This document shows, piece after piece, positions 1 through 8,463 of a stretch of 64,000 bases of DNA. The position numbers were made by a program, and so were the translations under genes. The stretch is from CAVOJV01 sp963696325 (GTDB lineage: Bacteria; Pseudomonadota; Gammaproteobacteria; Competibacterales; Competibacteraceae), in NCBI GenBank assembly GCA_963696325.1, contig CAVOJV010000039.1:62001-126000 (forward strand). Reading direction: 5' to 3'. Positions within the stretch are counted from its first letter, which is position 1. The number at the start of each line of letters is the position of its first letter. The notes below the pieces were generated by a model that was not told the origin of the DNA, searched no databases, and saw only the letters and a list, made by a program, of their open reading frames with translations.

Positions 1-2
1 TA

Positions 3-71
3 CCCGCTAACAGCGCTTTGCACCGGGAAACCCGGCAATACCTCAAGACGTTACTGGAAACAGGGCTTTGA
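3..71 (+). CDS. 3' end of a gene of unknown function (partial)
   Basis: An open frame enters from the left edge and ends at a TGA at 69-71, giving about 22 residues (ends ETRQYLKTLLETGL). The ETRxY pattern is reminiscent of the C-terminal tail of Slt-type lytic transglycosylases, but 22 residues are too few to assign a family. It converges on cca, whose stop lies 63 bases downstream. Confidence 0.35.
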   Translation, partial: PANSALHRETRQYLKTLLETGL

Positions 72-134
72 GGCAGATGGATAGCGAACGCACCGCGCCG
101 GTCAGTGATGTTCTCAAAAATTACCCAGTCGCTG

Positions 135-1376
135 TCAGCGGCGATGGCTCCCGCGAAAGCTCCGCAAGGCTTCGGCAATAGCCGCCAGGCGCGCCAGGTG
201 GATGGCCTCCGCCAAGGCTCTATCCTTATGCCCCTGCTGGAGTAGAGCATGCACATCTACCGCGGCGGCAGCGTGTTGAACCGCACGTAGCAGCGTCGCC
301 TGTGGATAATCATTTTCTTCCAAACCCTCGCGCCCACGGGCATCAGCCTCACAGGCCAGCAGAAATTGCTCGAAGCGTGCAGGCTTGCGAAAGACATCCA
401 GTGCCCGCAAGATTTTCAACAAGGTAGACGGTCTGAGTTCCAGGGCGCGGTGGCAATGGGTGTGATAGCGGGCCACCAGCGCTCCCAAATCCCGGTACTG
501 ATTGGGCACCCGCAGGCGCCGACAGAATTCCTGCGCCAACACCGCACTGCGGGCCTCGTGGCCGAGGTGGCGAGGCCATTCGGCGGATGGAGTGGTCCCC
601 TTACCCAGATCGTGGACCAGTACGGCGAAGCGCACTACGGTATCCGCTCCCAGCCGCACGGCCTGCTCCAGGCACATCAGGATATGCATACCGGTGTCGA
701 TCTCCGGATGATATTGCACCGGTTGCGGCACCCCGAATAGTCGGTCGAGTTCCGGGAAAATTCTTGCCAGTGCCCCGCAGTCCCGCAACACCTTGACAAA
801 CTGAGCAGGGCTGGGCTCGCCCAGGGCGCGCAGCGTTTCCATCCATACCCGCTCCGGAACCAAGGCATCTACCTCACCGTTGGCCACCATGGTGCTCATC
901 AGTTCCCGTGTCTCCGGCGCCACCTGAAACCCCAGGGAGGCATAGCGGGCCATAAAACGAGCGACACGCAGGATGCGCACCGGGTCCTCAGCAAAGGCTG
1001 GGGACACATGGCGCAGCCAGCGACCTTCCAGGTCGCGCAGGCCATGAAAGGGATCAATCAGGTGACCTTCGGTGGCGCGGGCCATGGCATTGATGGTGAG
1101 GTCACGCCGACGCAGATCTTCCACCAAGGTAACCGCGGGCGCGGCATGAAAGTGGAAGCCGTGGTAGCCGGGAGCGGTCTTGCGCTCGGTGCGGGCCAAC
1201 GCGTATTCATCGTGGGTCTCGGGGTGCAGAAATACTGGAAAGTCCTTGCCTACGGGCTTGAACCCCCGGACCAGCAGATCCTCTGGAATGGCTCCCACCA
1301 CTACCCAGTCGCGCTCCTTGACCGGCAGGCCGAGCAAGGCGTCGCGTACCGCACCACCCACCAGATATATATCCAT
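135..1376 (-). CDS. cca: multifunctional CCA tRNA nucleotidyltransferase
   Basis: Adds or repairs the 3'-CCA end of tRNAs in the cytoplasm using CTP and ATP. The 413-residue product opens with the class II nucleotidyltransferase signature (MDIYLVGGAVRDALLG, then the ERDWVVVG segment carrying the first acidic residue), followed by the neck region with RRRDLTINAMA and DPVRILRVARF. A C-terminal HD domain (VLVHDLGKG near residue 255) marks the gammaproteobacterial form that also has phosphatase and 2',3'-cyclic phosphodiesterase activity. Length is normal for this class (about 410). The start ATG is back to back with the divergent upstream region of the lipoprotein gene. Complete, with no oddity seen. 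Confidence 0.95.
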   Translation of the reverse strand: MDIYLVGGAVRDALLGLPVKERDWVVVGAIPEDLLVRGFKPVGKDFPVFLHPETHDEYALARTERKTAPGYHGFHFHAAPAVTLVEDLRRRDLTINAMARATEGHLIDPFHGLRDLEGRWLRHVSPAFAEDPVRILRVARFMARYASLGFQVAPETRELMSTMVANGEVDALVPERVWMETLRALGEPSPAQFVKVLRDCGALARIFPELDRLFGVPQPVQYHPEIDTGMHILMCLEQAVRLGADTVVRFAVLVHDLGKGTTPSAEWPRHLGHEARSAVLAQEFCRRLRVPNQYRDLGALVARYHTHCHRALELRPSTLLKILRALDVFRKPARFEQFLLACEADARGREGLEENDYPQATLLRAVQHAAAAVDVHALLQQGHKDRALAEAIHLARLAAIAEALRSFRGSHRR

Positions 1377-1480
1377 TGTCGCCCATCCGCCTGGTTCATA
1401 AAGTAGACTGGAAGATTATCAAAATGCACTATTTTACCCGGTATGAAATAGGACGGCATGCTGGTAGGAGATTCTCGCAG

Positions 1481-2557
1481 ATGAACACACTGATTGGCGG
1501 TTTGTCCTCTGTATTGCCCGCCAGTCTGGCGCTGGCGTTGCTGGGCTGCACCGAGCTGGGCTACTACAGCCAGGCCGTGTCCGGTCAATGGCAGTTGCTG
1601 AGCCTGCGCTATCCCCTGGAGGAGGTCATCGCAGATCCTGTTACCCCGCCCGCACTGCGCCAACGCTTGGAAACCGCCCGCGCCTTGCGCGATTTCGCGA
1701 GCACCGAACTGGCCCTCCCCGAAAACGGCAGTTACCGCAGCTATGCGGATTTACAACGGCCGTATGTTGTGAAGAACGTATTCGCCGCCCCGGAATTGTC
1801 TCTCCAACCTCGCCTATGGTGCTTCCCGGTGCTCGGTTGCGTCAGTTACCGAGGTTATTTTGACACCCTTGCGGCCCAGCAGTTGGCTGACGCATTGCGT
1901 GAAGAAGGTGATGATGTGTATTTGGCCAATGTCCCTGCCTATTCAACCCTCGGCTGGTTCGACGATCCTCTGCTTAACACCTTCTTAAACTGGCCAACCG
2001 GGCGGCTTGCGGAGCTGGTGTTCCACGAACTCGCCCATCAACGCCTGTATGTTGCTAACGACTCACCCTTCAACGAGTCCTTCGCCACCGCCGTAGGCGG
2101 CCTAGGCACCCGACTCTGGCTGGAGCGCCATGGGACGAGCGCGGACAGGGAAGCTTATGCGGCCTATATGCGTCAGCGGGAGGATTTTATGGCCCTAGTA
2201 TTGGCGGCACGAGACGATCTGGCCACGCTTTATGAATCCTCCCAAAGCGATGAGGTTAAGCGGGAAGGCAAGCGCCGCCGGTTGGCGGATCTCCAGGCCC
2301 ATTACCAGATCCTCAAACAGAAGTGGGGTGACTACCCGGGCTACGATCACTGGTTTGCCCAGGATTTGAATAACGCCAAGCTGGCGGCACTGAATACTTA
2401 TACCTACTACGTACCAGCCTTCGAAACGCTATTCGCCCAGCAGGACAGGAACTTTGCCGCTTTTTACCAAGCGGCAAAGGCGATTGGCGACCTGCCTCCA
2501 GCCGCGCGTGCCGCGCGGCTGCAAACGCTGTTGTCCTTGCCCGGAACTAGCGAATAA
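1481..2557 (+). CDS. predicted lipoprotein aminopeptidase (COG4324/DUF2265-like)
   Basis: A predicted zinc aminopeptidase anchored to a membrane as a lipoprotein. I take the ATG at 1481 (358 residues) because GGTAGGAG lies about 10 bases upstream and because it puts a lipoprotein signal peptide (LPASLALALLGC, Cys about residue 21) at the N-terminus; an in-frame start at 1376 would bury it. The metal-binding HELAH motif (FHELAHQRLY) is followed about 14 residues later by NESFATAVG, a plausible third-ligand Glu as in gluzincins. The body is otherwise alpha-helical with YFD, WFDDP and GYDHWF segments typical of this conserved but poorly characterised family. Substrate is unknown. Confidence 0.8.
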   Translation: MNTLIGGLSSVLPASLALALLGCTELGYYSQAVSGQWQLLSLRYPLEEVIADPVTPPALRQRLETARALRDFASTELALPENGSYRSYADLQRPYVVKNVFAAPELSLQPRLWCFPVLGCVSYRGYFDTLAAQQLADALREEGDDVYLANVPAYSTLGWFDDPLLNTFLNWPTGRLAELVFHELAHQRLYVANDSPFNESFATAVGGLGTRLWLERHGTSADREAYAAYMRQREDFMALVLAARDDLATLYESSQSDEVKREGKRRRLADLQAHYQILKQKWGDYPGYDHWFAQDLNNAKLAALNTYTYYVPAFETLFAQQDRNFAAFYQAAKAIGDLPPAARAARLQTLLSLPGTSE

Positions 2558-2577
2558 AGTACAGCTCATTCAACATA

Positions 2578-2642
2578 CAGGACCACGGCCACGATGCACT
2601 TGAAACACTCCTTATCGAAGGTGGGTAATAGCCGTGGTCCTG
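2578..2642. terminator. 12-bp perfect inverted repeat between convergent genes
   Basis: CAGGACCACGGC at 2578-2589 is exactly repeated in inverse at 2631-2642, with 41 bases between the arms. It lies between the convergent 3' ends of the aminopeptidase (2557) and the membrane-protein gene (2679), so a bidirectional terminator is the simplest reading. The long loop and absent strong T-run make it atypical; it could instead be a recombination or protein-binding site. Confidence 0.4.
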
Positions 2643-2678
2643 CACTTTTCTGCTATCGCACCCTCATTCATGAGGGCA

Positions 2679-3821
2679 TTACCTGGGTAGCATCCCCGGC
2701 AACGAGCCGAAATCCGTTGTTCTTGGCGTAGCCTTTTTCACGGCCGGAGTCGATGCAACCAAGAACCCAAGTCTCCCGTTGAACCAGTGATGACTCAAGG
2801 CAATGATGGCGATCGTGAAATTGAATACCAGATCAAAGTGATGCCACCATGGGTGATACCCAAAAATGCCTGATGGCGCGATGACGAATCTAAACATGAA
2901 ATAGCCAACCACGACCAGCGCAAACAGAAAGCCTGTTCTGGCGAAGGCTCTGGCTTTAGCGTCTGCTATGTGGTTGAAGTGGTTCGTATACAGACCGAAC
3001 AGAATGAGCGGTATCAACGGATAGGTAGCTATATACAGCACGTGATGCCACATGGCGGGAACGTCTGGAGCACCCTCTTTAGTGACGATGGCGATTTCTG
3101 GGCTGTGGACACTGACGACACTTAAAATTCCAAAACAGAGATAGCCAAGGGAAACGCCCACCAAGACGGAGAAGGCAGTAAGCCGGATCCCTCTGCTATA
3201 GTCATTGGAAAACTTGCGGGTTGCCAAATAGTCTTTCCAAGTGATGGCAATCAGCAAAGACAGGATGATTACCCATTGGGACAAAGCCAATATATGCTCG
3301 AGATTTAATTTGCTGAATTGTCCTAATGCCGCTACGGGTCCGTTTGGCATGGCATAAACAGCGTACCAAACCAGCCAGGTAACCAGATACCAAAAGAGCG
3401 CCTTTAGTGCGTCGATTTTCAGCCACCGGGACATGGCTCCCAAAAACATGAAATCGTCCCAGCCGAAAAAGAAGAACCCAAAAACAATAAGGGTCAGTTG
3501 TCCCGGCAGAACCATTTTCTCTGGTATTCCGATAAGCGTACCCATAATCCACCCATTGACGAAAAAGAGGACCATGGCGCCTATTATCGATACCGCTTGC
3601 CTTGAGAAACCCTGCCAGTTTGGCTCTGCCTTACTCTTGAAGTAGTGGCTCTGACAAATGGCGATAAGCACATAGTAACCCAGCATGGGAACGAAATGTG
3701 TATTATGCCACTGCTCTCCTAAAACATGGGAGCTTATCGCCAGTATTAGGATTCCCAATGCAGCGCTGATAAGAAGGGCAGGCATCCATGTAATGGAGCC
3801 CCATCTTAATTGGTAATTCAT
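2679..3821 (-). CDS. polytopic membrane protein of unknown function, histidine-rich
   Basis: A 380-residue protein with about ten hydrophobic segments, which I cannot assign to a named family. Histidines cluster at segment ends: WHNTHF, SHYF, WHHVLY, NHFNHI, YHPWWHHFD and SHHWFN, a pattern seen in membrane metal- or haem-binding proteins. This points to a redox or metal role but does not prove one. A charged GWDDF motif sits in the fourth membrane segment. The gene is visibly more AT-rich than cca or the ribosomal genes, as is the whole 2.7-4.4 kb island, suggesting acquisition by transfer. The ATG start follows an AGGAG-type site. It lies downstream of, and on the same strand as, the DUF1127 gene (163-base gap), so the two may be co-transcribed. 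Confidence 0.6.
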   Translation of the reverse strand: MNYQLRWGSITWMPALLISAALGILILAISSHVLGEQWHNTHFVPMLGYYVLIAICQSHYFKSKAEPNWQGFSRQAVSIIGAMVLFFVNGWIMGTLIGIPEKMVLPGQLTLIVFGFFFFGWDDFMFLGAMSRWLKIDALKALFWYLVTWLVWYAVYAMPNGPVAALGQFSKLNLEHILALSQWVIILSLLIAITWKDYLATRKFSNDYSRGIRLTAFSVLVGVSLGYLCFGILSVVSVHSPEIAIVTKEGAPDVPAMWHHVLYIATYPLIPLILFGLYTNHFNHIADAKARAFARTGFLFALVVVGYFMFRFVIAPSGIFGYHPWWHHFDLVFNFTIAIIALSHHWFNGRLGFLVASTPAVKKATPRTTDFGSLPGMLPR

Positions 3822-3984
3822 TGTTATACTCCTCTTTTTTAAATCAATTTCTTATAGCAAGTTGGATCACCAACCGCCAGGTTTCAATAACTTATCCTTC
3901 GAAAGGTAACGAATAGGCGGGTTGTCTGCGCTCACCACCATGTTTATGGTCTACGGGTGCTCATGGAGGTTAATTCCTGATTCG

Positions 3985-4299
3985 TTAAGGCTTCCAGAAC
4001 GGTTTACGCGCTTCCTCCATGGCGTTGGTGCGGTTAAGACCAATATCGTGCAACGTATGATCGTTAAGGGTCATTAGCTCCTGCCGTTCACGTATTCTCC
4101 GCTTCCAATGGGCCAGTGTACTCGCGATTTTTTTCAGAGCGGGCCGCCAGCCATTCATTGCCGAGCCAGCCCTCTGGCTTTCCTGGTCGATAACCGTTGC
4201 TGATCCCTTTTTCGATAAGTTGGTAATACCAGAAAAACGAGTTAGCTTAGCTAGCCCGATTAAAAGAATGGCGTTGTTTACTATGATATAATCCTTCAT
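3985..4299 (-). CDS. DUF1127 (YjiS-like) domain protein
   Basis: A 104-residue protein whose last 45 residues match the DUF1127 pattern: WKRRIRERQELMTLNDHTLHDIGLNRTNAMEEARKPFW. In better studied alphaproteobacteria, short DUF1127 proteins bind RNA or act in phosphate and nitrogen homeostasis; whether that holds here is unknown. The N-terminal half is unlike the short family members and starts with a hydrophobic stretch (AILLIGLAKL), so this is a longer form. AGGAAG precedes the ATG. The gene is divergent from the GcvA-like regulator, a common pairing, which makes it a likely target of that regulator. Confidence 0.8.
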   Translation of the reverse strand: MKDYIIVNNAILLIGLAKLTRFSGITNLSKKGSATVIDQESQRAGSAMNGWRPALKKIASTLAHWKRRIRERQELMTLNDHTLHDIGLNRTNAMEEARKPFWKP

Positions 4300-4407
4300 G
4301 AGTTGAACTTCCTATTGTAAGCGGTGTGGTTATTTACTCATCCAGAGATGGCTCTATTGGAATATATATTCGTGCATTACGACAAGCGATTAATTATCAT
4401 GTAATGT

Positions 4408-4422
4408 ATTAGAAAAACTAAT
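4408..4422. promoter_or_regulatory. candidate LysR/GcvA box (ATTAG-N5-CTAAT)
   Basis: A perfect dyad ATTAG-AAAAA-CTAAT, which satisfies the LysR T-N11-A rule, lies 13 bases before the regulator's ATG and about 110 bases before the divergent DUF1127 start. CTAAT is the core bound by E. coli GcvA as I recall it. The position fits negative autoregulation and control of the divergent gene; this is inference from sequence only. Confidence 0.55.
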
Positions 4423-4435
4423 ATGAAAATACAAT

Positions 4436-5386
4436 ATGACCCATCGTTTGCCACCCCTTAATGCCCTGCGAGCCTTCGAAGCAGCGGCCAGACACTTAAG
4501 CTTCAATAAGGCGGCCCTGGAACTGCATGTTACGCAGGCCGCGATTAGCCACCAAATCAAGGCCCTGGAGCATTATTTGGAAGTTCAGCTATTCCGGCGC
4601 CTTAACCGATCTCTCCAGCTCACAGAGGAAGCTCAAGTCTGTTTGCCAAAACTGCGGGAAGGTTTCGATTGCTTGGCGGAGGCGGTGGAGGACATGCGCG
4701 CACAGAACAAGAGGGGCCGCCTCACAGTCAGCGTCGCGCCTTCCTTCGCCGCCAAGTGGCTAGTGCCCCGTCTGCATCGCTTCGCCGCGGCCCATCCTGA
4801 CATCGATATGTGGATTTCGGCCAGCATGGAACTAATCGATAAGCAAAATCCGCGCAACATGAAACCGCTGGATTTTCGCAAAGGCAACGTCGATGTAGCG
4901 ATCCGCTTCGGATGGGGCAAGTATCCAGGTTTCCGAGCAGATAAGCTTCTTGAGGTATCCATGATCCCGATGTGCAGCCCACGGCTGTTAGAAGGTGAAC
5001 ATCCTTTACGGAAGCCTGAGGATCTGCGTCACCATACGCTGCTCCACGATGACACACTTGACTATGACGAGCTGTGGCCGGGCTGGAGCATGTGGCTCAA
5101 ATATGCCGGTGTAACGGGGGTGGACGCTAGTCATGGACAGCACTTTAGCCATGCAGTCCTGGCCCTGGAAGCAGCGATTGAGGAGCAAGGCGTGGTACTC
5201 AGCCTGCGCAACCTGGCGGCGGCTGACTTGACGGCAGGGCGGCTTGTTACCCCATTCCCTCTGAGTATATCGTTGAACTTCGCCTATTATGTGGTTTGCC
5301 CTACGGCAACTGCCGATCGGCCCAAAATCGCTGTCTTTCGTGAGTGGTTACTGGAGGAAGCTCATCAGGATGAGCGGACCACATAG
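4436..5386 (+). CDS. LysR-family regulator, GcvA-like
   Basis: A 316-residue LysR-type regulator. The N-terminal winged helix-turn-helix reads LPPLNALRAFEAAARHLSFNKAALELHVTQAAISHQIKALE, closely resembling GcvA (regulator of the glycine-cleavage operon in enterics). The effector domain contains TVSVAPSFAAKWLVPRLHRF and DVAIRFGWGKYPGF, also GcvA-type. Many GcvA-like paralogues control genes other than gcv, and no gcv gene is nearby, so the real target is more likely the divergent DUF1127 gene and the membrane protein beyond it. A candidate operator overlaps its promoter region. Complete and of normal length. Confidence 0.85.
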   Translation: MTHRLPPLNALRAFEAAARHLSFNKAALELHVTQAAISHQIKALEHYLEVQLFRRLNRSLQLTEEAQVCLPKLREGFDCLAEAVEDMRAQNKRGRLTVSVAPSFAAKWLVPRLHRFAAAHPDIDMWISASMELIDKQNPRNMKPLDFRKGNVDVAIRFGWGKYPGFRADKLLEVSMIPMCSPRLLEGEHPLRKPEDLRHHTLLHDDTLDYDELWPGWSMWLKYAGVTGVDASHGQHFSHAVLALEAAIEEQGVVLSLRNLAAADLTAGRLVTPFPLSISLNFAYYVVCPTATADRPKIAVFREWLLEEAHQDERTT

Positions 5387-5512
5387 ACCTAATAAACAGG
5401 ATCCAAAAGGCAGGCCAGGGGAGGGGACATGGGATACCTAAATAGCAGGGCGGCTGGAGTCAGGAGGCAGGGATGCGTCCAGGTGTGCTTCGTTTGACCC
5501 TTCCTCAGCAAA

Positions 5513-6268
5513 TCATCCGGGGCCAATCACCGCAAGCGTCTCGCCACTGACCGTGACGCCATCACCGGGCTTTAAATCGAATCGTGCTGCTGCACTACCC
5601 TGATTACAGGCCAATTCCACCAGCCCGCTCGAGTTCTCGTACCAGAATACCTGCCCTAGAGGAACATCGGCGAAGGTCCGTGCCCGCCGCAGGGTTTGAC
5701 CCTGAACACCGATGGCCGCATTATCCTCCAAGGAAGCTGCCCGAATACCGGTTATGGCATTGCCATAGCGGTCCACGTAGATGATGCGCGCCAAGTCAGC
5801 GGGCCAGTCTCGTGCGACTAACGGGGCCGCCACTCCCAGTTGCTCCGGCGTAGCCTTGCCCACCGCCAGCATGGCGGCCACCGGTGCAAACAGATCGCGA
5901 CCATGAAAAGACGCCGACAATCGCACCGGCTGCCAAGTGATATGCCATATCGCCGCCTCGTGAGCGCGGACTGCCACCCGGTCGAACAAACCGTTGTCCG
6001 GACCGACAAACAGACGGCCATCCGCCCGCAGAATCATGGCGGCCCGTCCGCCACCCACCCCCGGATCGACCACGCCAACGAATACGCTACCCAACGGAAA
6101 TTCACCGGCATAAGCTGCCAGCAGGTAGGCAGCGCCTTGAGCGTCGAAGGCCGGCACATCGTGCCATAAATCGATAACCGGGACATGAGGTGCATACTGC
6201 GCCAGTACTTGCTTGAGCAGACCTACATAAGGCCCCCGCCAGCCAAAATCGGTAAACAACACCAGCAT
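5513..6268 (-). CDS. S-adenosyl-L-methionine hydrolase (adenosine-forming), DUF62 family
   Basis: A 251-residue member of the DUF62 / SAM hydroxide adenosyltransferase family, which includes the fluorinase and chlorinase fold but in most bacteria hydrolyses SAM to adenosine and methionine. Diagnostic segments are TDFGWRGPYVG at the N-terminus, VVDPGVGGGRAAM, FVGPDNGLF, SFHGRDLFAPVAA and IIYVDRYGNAITGI; these build the trimeric active site between the N- and C-terminal domains. The C-terminal barrel contains FWYENSSGLVELACNQGSAA, the usual ENSxGxxELA region. It lies just beyond the terminator of the alpha operon on the same strand, so it is probably transcribed from its own promoter. Confidence 0.88.
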   Translation of the reverse strand: MLVLFTDFGWRGPYVGLLKQVLAQYAPHVPVIDLWHDVPAFDAQGAAYLLAAYAGEFPLGSVFVGVVDPGVGGGRAAMILRADGRLFVGPDNGLFDRVAVRAHEAAIWHITWQPVRLSASFHGRDLFAPVAAMLAVGKATPEQLGVAAPLVARDWPADLARIIYVDRYGNAITGIRAASLEDNAAIGVQGQTLRRARTFADVPLGQVFWYENSSGLVELACNQGSAAARFDLKPGDGVTVSGETLAVIGPG

Positions 6269-6300
6269 CGCAGCTTTTCCAGCGCCCGCCTGAGGGATAA

Positions 6301-6328
6301 AAAAAGCCGGTTAGCTAACCGGCTTTTT
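6301..6328 (-). terminator. intrinsic terminator ending the alpha operon
   Basis: A perfect 28-nt palindrome: AAAAAGCCGGTTAG followed directly by its reverse complement. Read on the minus strand it gives a GC-rich stem and then a run of T, 27 bases after the rplQ stop. It closes the ribosomal super-operon and insulates the DUF62 gene downstream. Its flanking A and T runs would also let it work on the other strand. Confidence 0.9.
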
Positions 6329-6355
6329 GAAAGGCAGTTTATTCAATGCGCGGGC

Positions 6356-6736
6356 CTATTCAGTAGCGGCGGCGCTGACTGGTCGATCCACCAGTTCTAC
6401 ATACGCCATGGGGGCGTTGTCACCTGGCCGGAAGCCACACTTCAGGATCCGCAGATAGCCACCGGGGCGGGACTGGTAACGGGGACCCAGTTCATTGAAT
6501 AACTTGGTCACGACGGCGCGATCCCGTAACCGGGCAAACGCCAGCCGCCGACGCGCCACACTATCTTCCTTGGAAAGGGTGATGAGTGGCTCCGCGACTC
6601 GGCGTAATTCCTTGGCTTTGGGCAGGGTCGTCTTGATAACCTCATGGGTGAGCAAGGAGGCCGCCATATTGCTGAACATGGCCTTGCGATGGCTGCTATT
6701 GCGATTCAGTTGTCGGCCGGATTTGCGATGGCGCAT
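6356..6736 (-). CDS. rplQ: 50S ribosomal protein L17
   Basis: Large-subunit protein at the polypeptide exit tunnel rim. The 126-residue product has the family N-terminus (MRHRKSGRQLNRNSSHRKAMFSNMAASLLTHEVIKTTLPKAKELRR) and the GGYLRILK signature. Last gene of the alpha operon, 58 bases after rpoA and directly before the terminator. Confidence 0.97.
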   Translation of the reverse strand: MRHRKSGRQLNRNSSHRKAMFSNMAASLLTHEVIKTTLPKAKELRRVAEPLITLSKEDSVARRRLAFARLRDRAVVTKLFNELGPRYQSRPGGYLRILKCGFRPGDNAPMAYVELVDRPVSAAATE

Positions 6737-6794
6737 AACGGTTGTTCCTTAGTAAAGCGGTACCAGATAAGGGAGTATCGACGATGGGACTGGC

Positions 6795-7806
6795 CTAGGC
6801 CAACGAGGCTTCATCCTCGGTATTATCCCCACCCAGACCCGGAGGCGGCCAGTTCTCGAGCTTCATACCCAGGGACAGACCGTGGGAAGCCAATACGTCT
6901 TTGATCTCGGTCAGCGATTTCTTGCCGAGGTTGGGAGTTTTCAACAACTCTACCTCGGTGCGCTGGATTAGATCGCCAATATAGTAGATGTTTTCGGCTT
7001 TAAGGCAGTTAGCGGAGCGCACTGTCAACTCCAGATCGTCCACCGGCCGCAACAAAATAGGATCGATATCGACTTGTTGCGGGTTGCGGTCGCACCTCGT
7101 CCTTGCCTTCGAGATCGACAAATACCGACAACTGATCCAGCAAAATTTTGGCGGCGCTGCGAATCGCTTCTTCCGGGTCAATCGTGCCATTGGTCTCAAG
7201 CTGGATAATCAGCTTGTCCAGGTCGGTGCGCTGCTCGACGCGGGCGCTCTCACCCGGTAGCAACCCGGCAATTGGGCTGAAAGAAGCGTCCAATTGCAAG
7301 CGAACCGATGGGCCGGTTGTCTTCGTCGGCGATGTGGCGAGGGCGACAGGCTGATAGCCGCGCCCTTTCTCGACCTTGAGCTTCATGTCTGAGTTCACCG
7401 CTCTTGGTCAGATTGGCGATCTCATGCTGCGGGTTGACAATTTCCACATCGTGGCTGAGTTCGATATCCCCGGCCACCACCCGCCCTGGCCCTTTTTTCG
7501 TCAGGTTCAGGGTGACTTCGTTAACACCATGGACGATGATTGCCACTCCCTTGAGATTCAAGAGAATATCGATAACGTCTTCCTGTACACCCTCAATAGA
7601 GGAGTACTCGTGCAAGACCCCCTCGATCTCGCATTCCACGATGGCGGCGCCCGGAATGGACGATAGCAGGATGCGGCGCAGCGCGTTGCCCAGCGTGTGG
7701 CCAAACCCTTGCTCAAGTGGCTCGAGTTCAATACGAGCCTTGCCTGTACGCTGAGGATCTCTACATCCACCACCCGCGGTTTTAGAAAGTCGAAAAAGAC
7801 CGACAT
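6795..7806 (-). CDS. rpoA: RNA polymerase alpha subunit (three apparent frameshifts)
   Basis: RNA polymerase alpha dimerises to nucleate core assembly, and its C-terminal domain binds UP elements and activators. The reading frame changes three times but the pieces join into one normal protein. It starts with MSVFFDFLKPRVVDVEILS; then ARIELEPLEQGFGHTLGNALRRILLSS through LTKSGEL; then DMKLKVEKGRGYQP through VFVDLEGKDEVRPQP; then VDIDPILLRPVDDLELTVRSANCLKAENIYYIGDL to the stop. The shifts are best explained by a missing base near 7750, an extra T at 7390 and an extra G in the run at 7081-7083. Every domain is well conserved, so the organism almost certainly carries an intact gene and the indels are sequence errors. 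It lies 21 bases after rpsD. Confidence 0.93.
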
Positions 7807-7827
7807 CTGAGATATTCCCCTCAGGTA

Positions 7828-8448
7828 TTACTTGGAGTACAACTCCACAACCAGAGATTCGTTGATATCCGCCGACAGATCGCCGCGCTCTGGAACACGC
7901 TTGAAAACGCCGCTCATCTTGCTTGCATCCACCGCAACCCAATCCACCTCTCCCCTGCTCTGGGCAAGCTGGAGGGCGTACTGAATGCGCGTCTGGTTAC
8001 GGCTTTTCTCGCGAATCGCTATCACATCTTCCGAGTTGACCTGGTAGGACGGGATATTGACGCGCTTACCATTGACCAAAACAGCCTGGTGGGAGACCAG
8101 TTGCCTGGCTTCGGCACGGGTGACCCCGAAACCCATCCGGAAAACAACATTATCGAGCCGGCTTTCCAGAAGCTTCAGCAAGTTTTCACCCGTAGAGCCC
8201 TTGCGGCGGGCGGCTTCCTTGTAATAATTCAAAAACTGCTTTTCCAACACGCCGTAGATGCGGCGCAGTTTCTGCTTCTCGCGCAATTGCAGCCCATAAT
8301 CGGACATGCGCGGACGGCGTGCGCCATGCTGACCAGGTGGCCTTTCGAGATTGCACTTGGACTCCAGAGAACGAGCGGCGGACTTGAGGAACAAGTCAGT
8401 GCCTTCTCGCCGGCTTAGTTTACAACTTGGACCGATATATCTCGCCAT
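7828..8448 (-). CDS. rpsD: 30S ribosomal protein S4
   Basis: Primary 16S rRNA-binding protein and, in enterics, translational repressor of the alpha operon. The 206 residues start MARYIGPSCKLSRREGTDLFLKS; the S4 RNA-binding domain contains ESRLDNVVFRMGFGVTRAEARQLVSHQAVLVNGKRVNIPSYQV. Length is normal (E. coli 206). Between rpsK and rpoA. Confidence 0.97.
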   Translation of the reverse strand: MARYIGPSCKLSRREGTDLFLKSAARSLESKCNLERPPGQHGARRPRMSDYGLQLREKQKLRRIYGVLEKQFLNYYKEAARRKGSTGENLLKLLESRLDNVVFRMGFGVTRAEARQLVSHQAVLVNGKRVNIPSYQVNSEDVIAIREKSRNQTRIQYALQLAQSRGEVDWVAVDASKMSGVFKRVPERGDLSADINESLVVELYSK

Positions 8449-8463
8449 AACGATAATCCCCGG

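Noticed and set aside
78..180. 34-codon frame starting MDSERTAPVSDVLKNY
   Set aside because: It overlaps the 3' end of cca and has no ribosome site.
6795..7806. rpoA as a true pseudogene
   Set aside because: All domains are conserved and the gene is essential; single-base indels at three points are best read as sequence errors.
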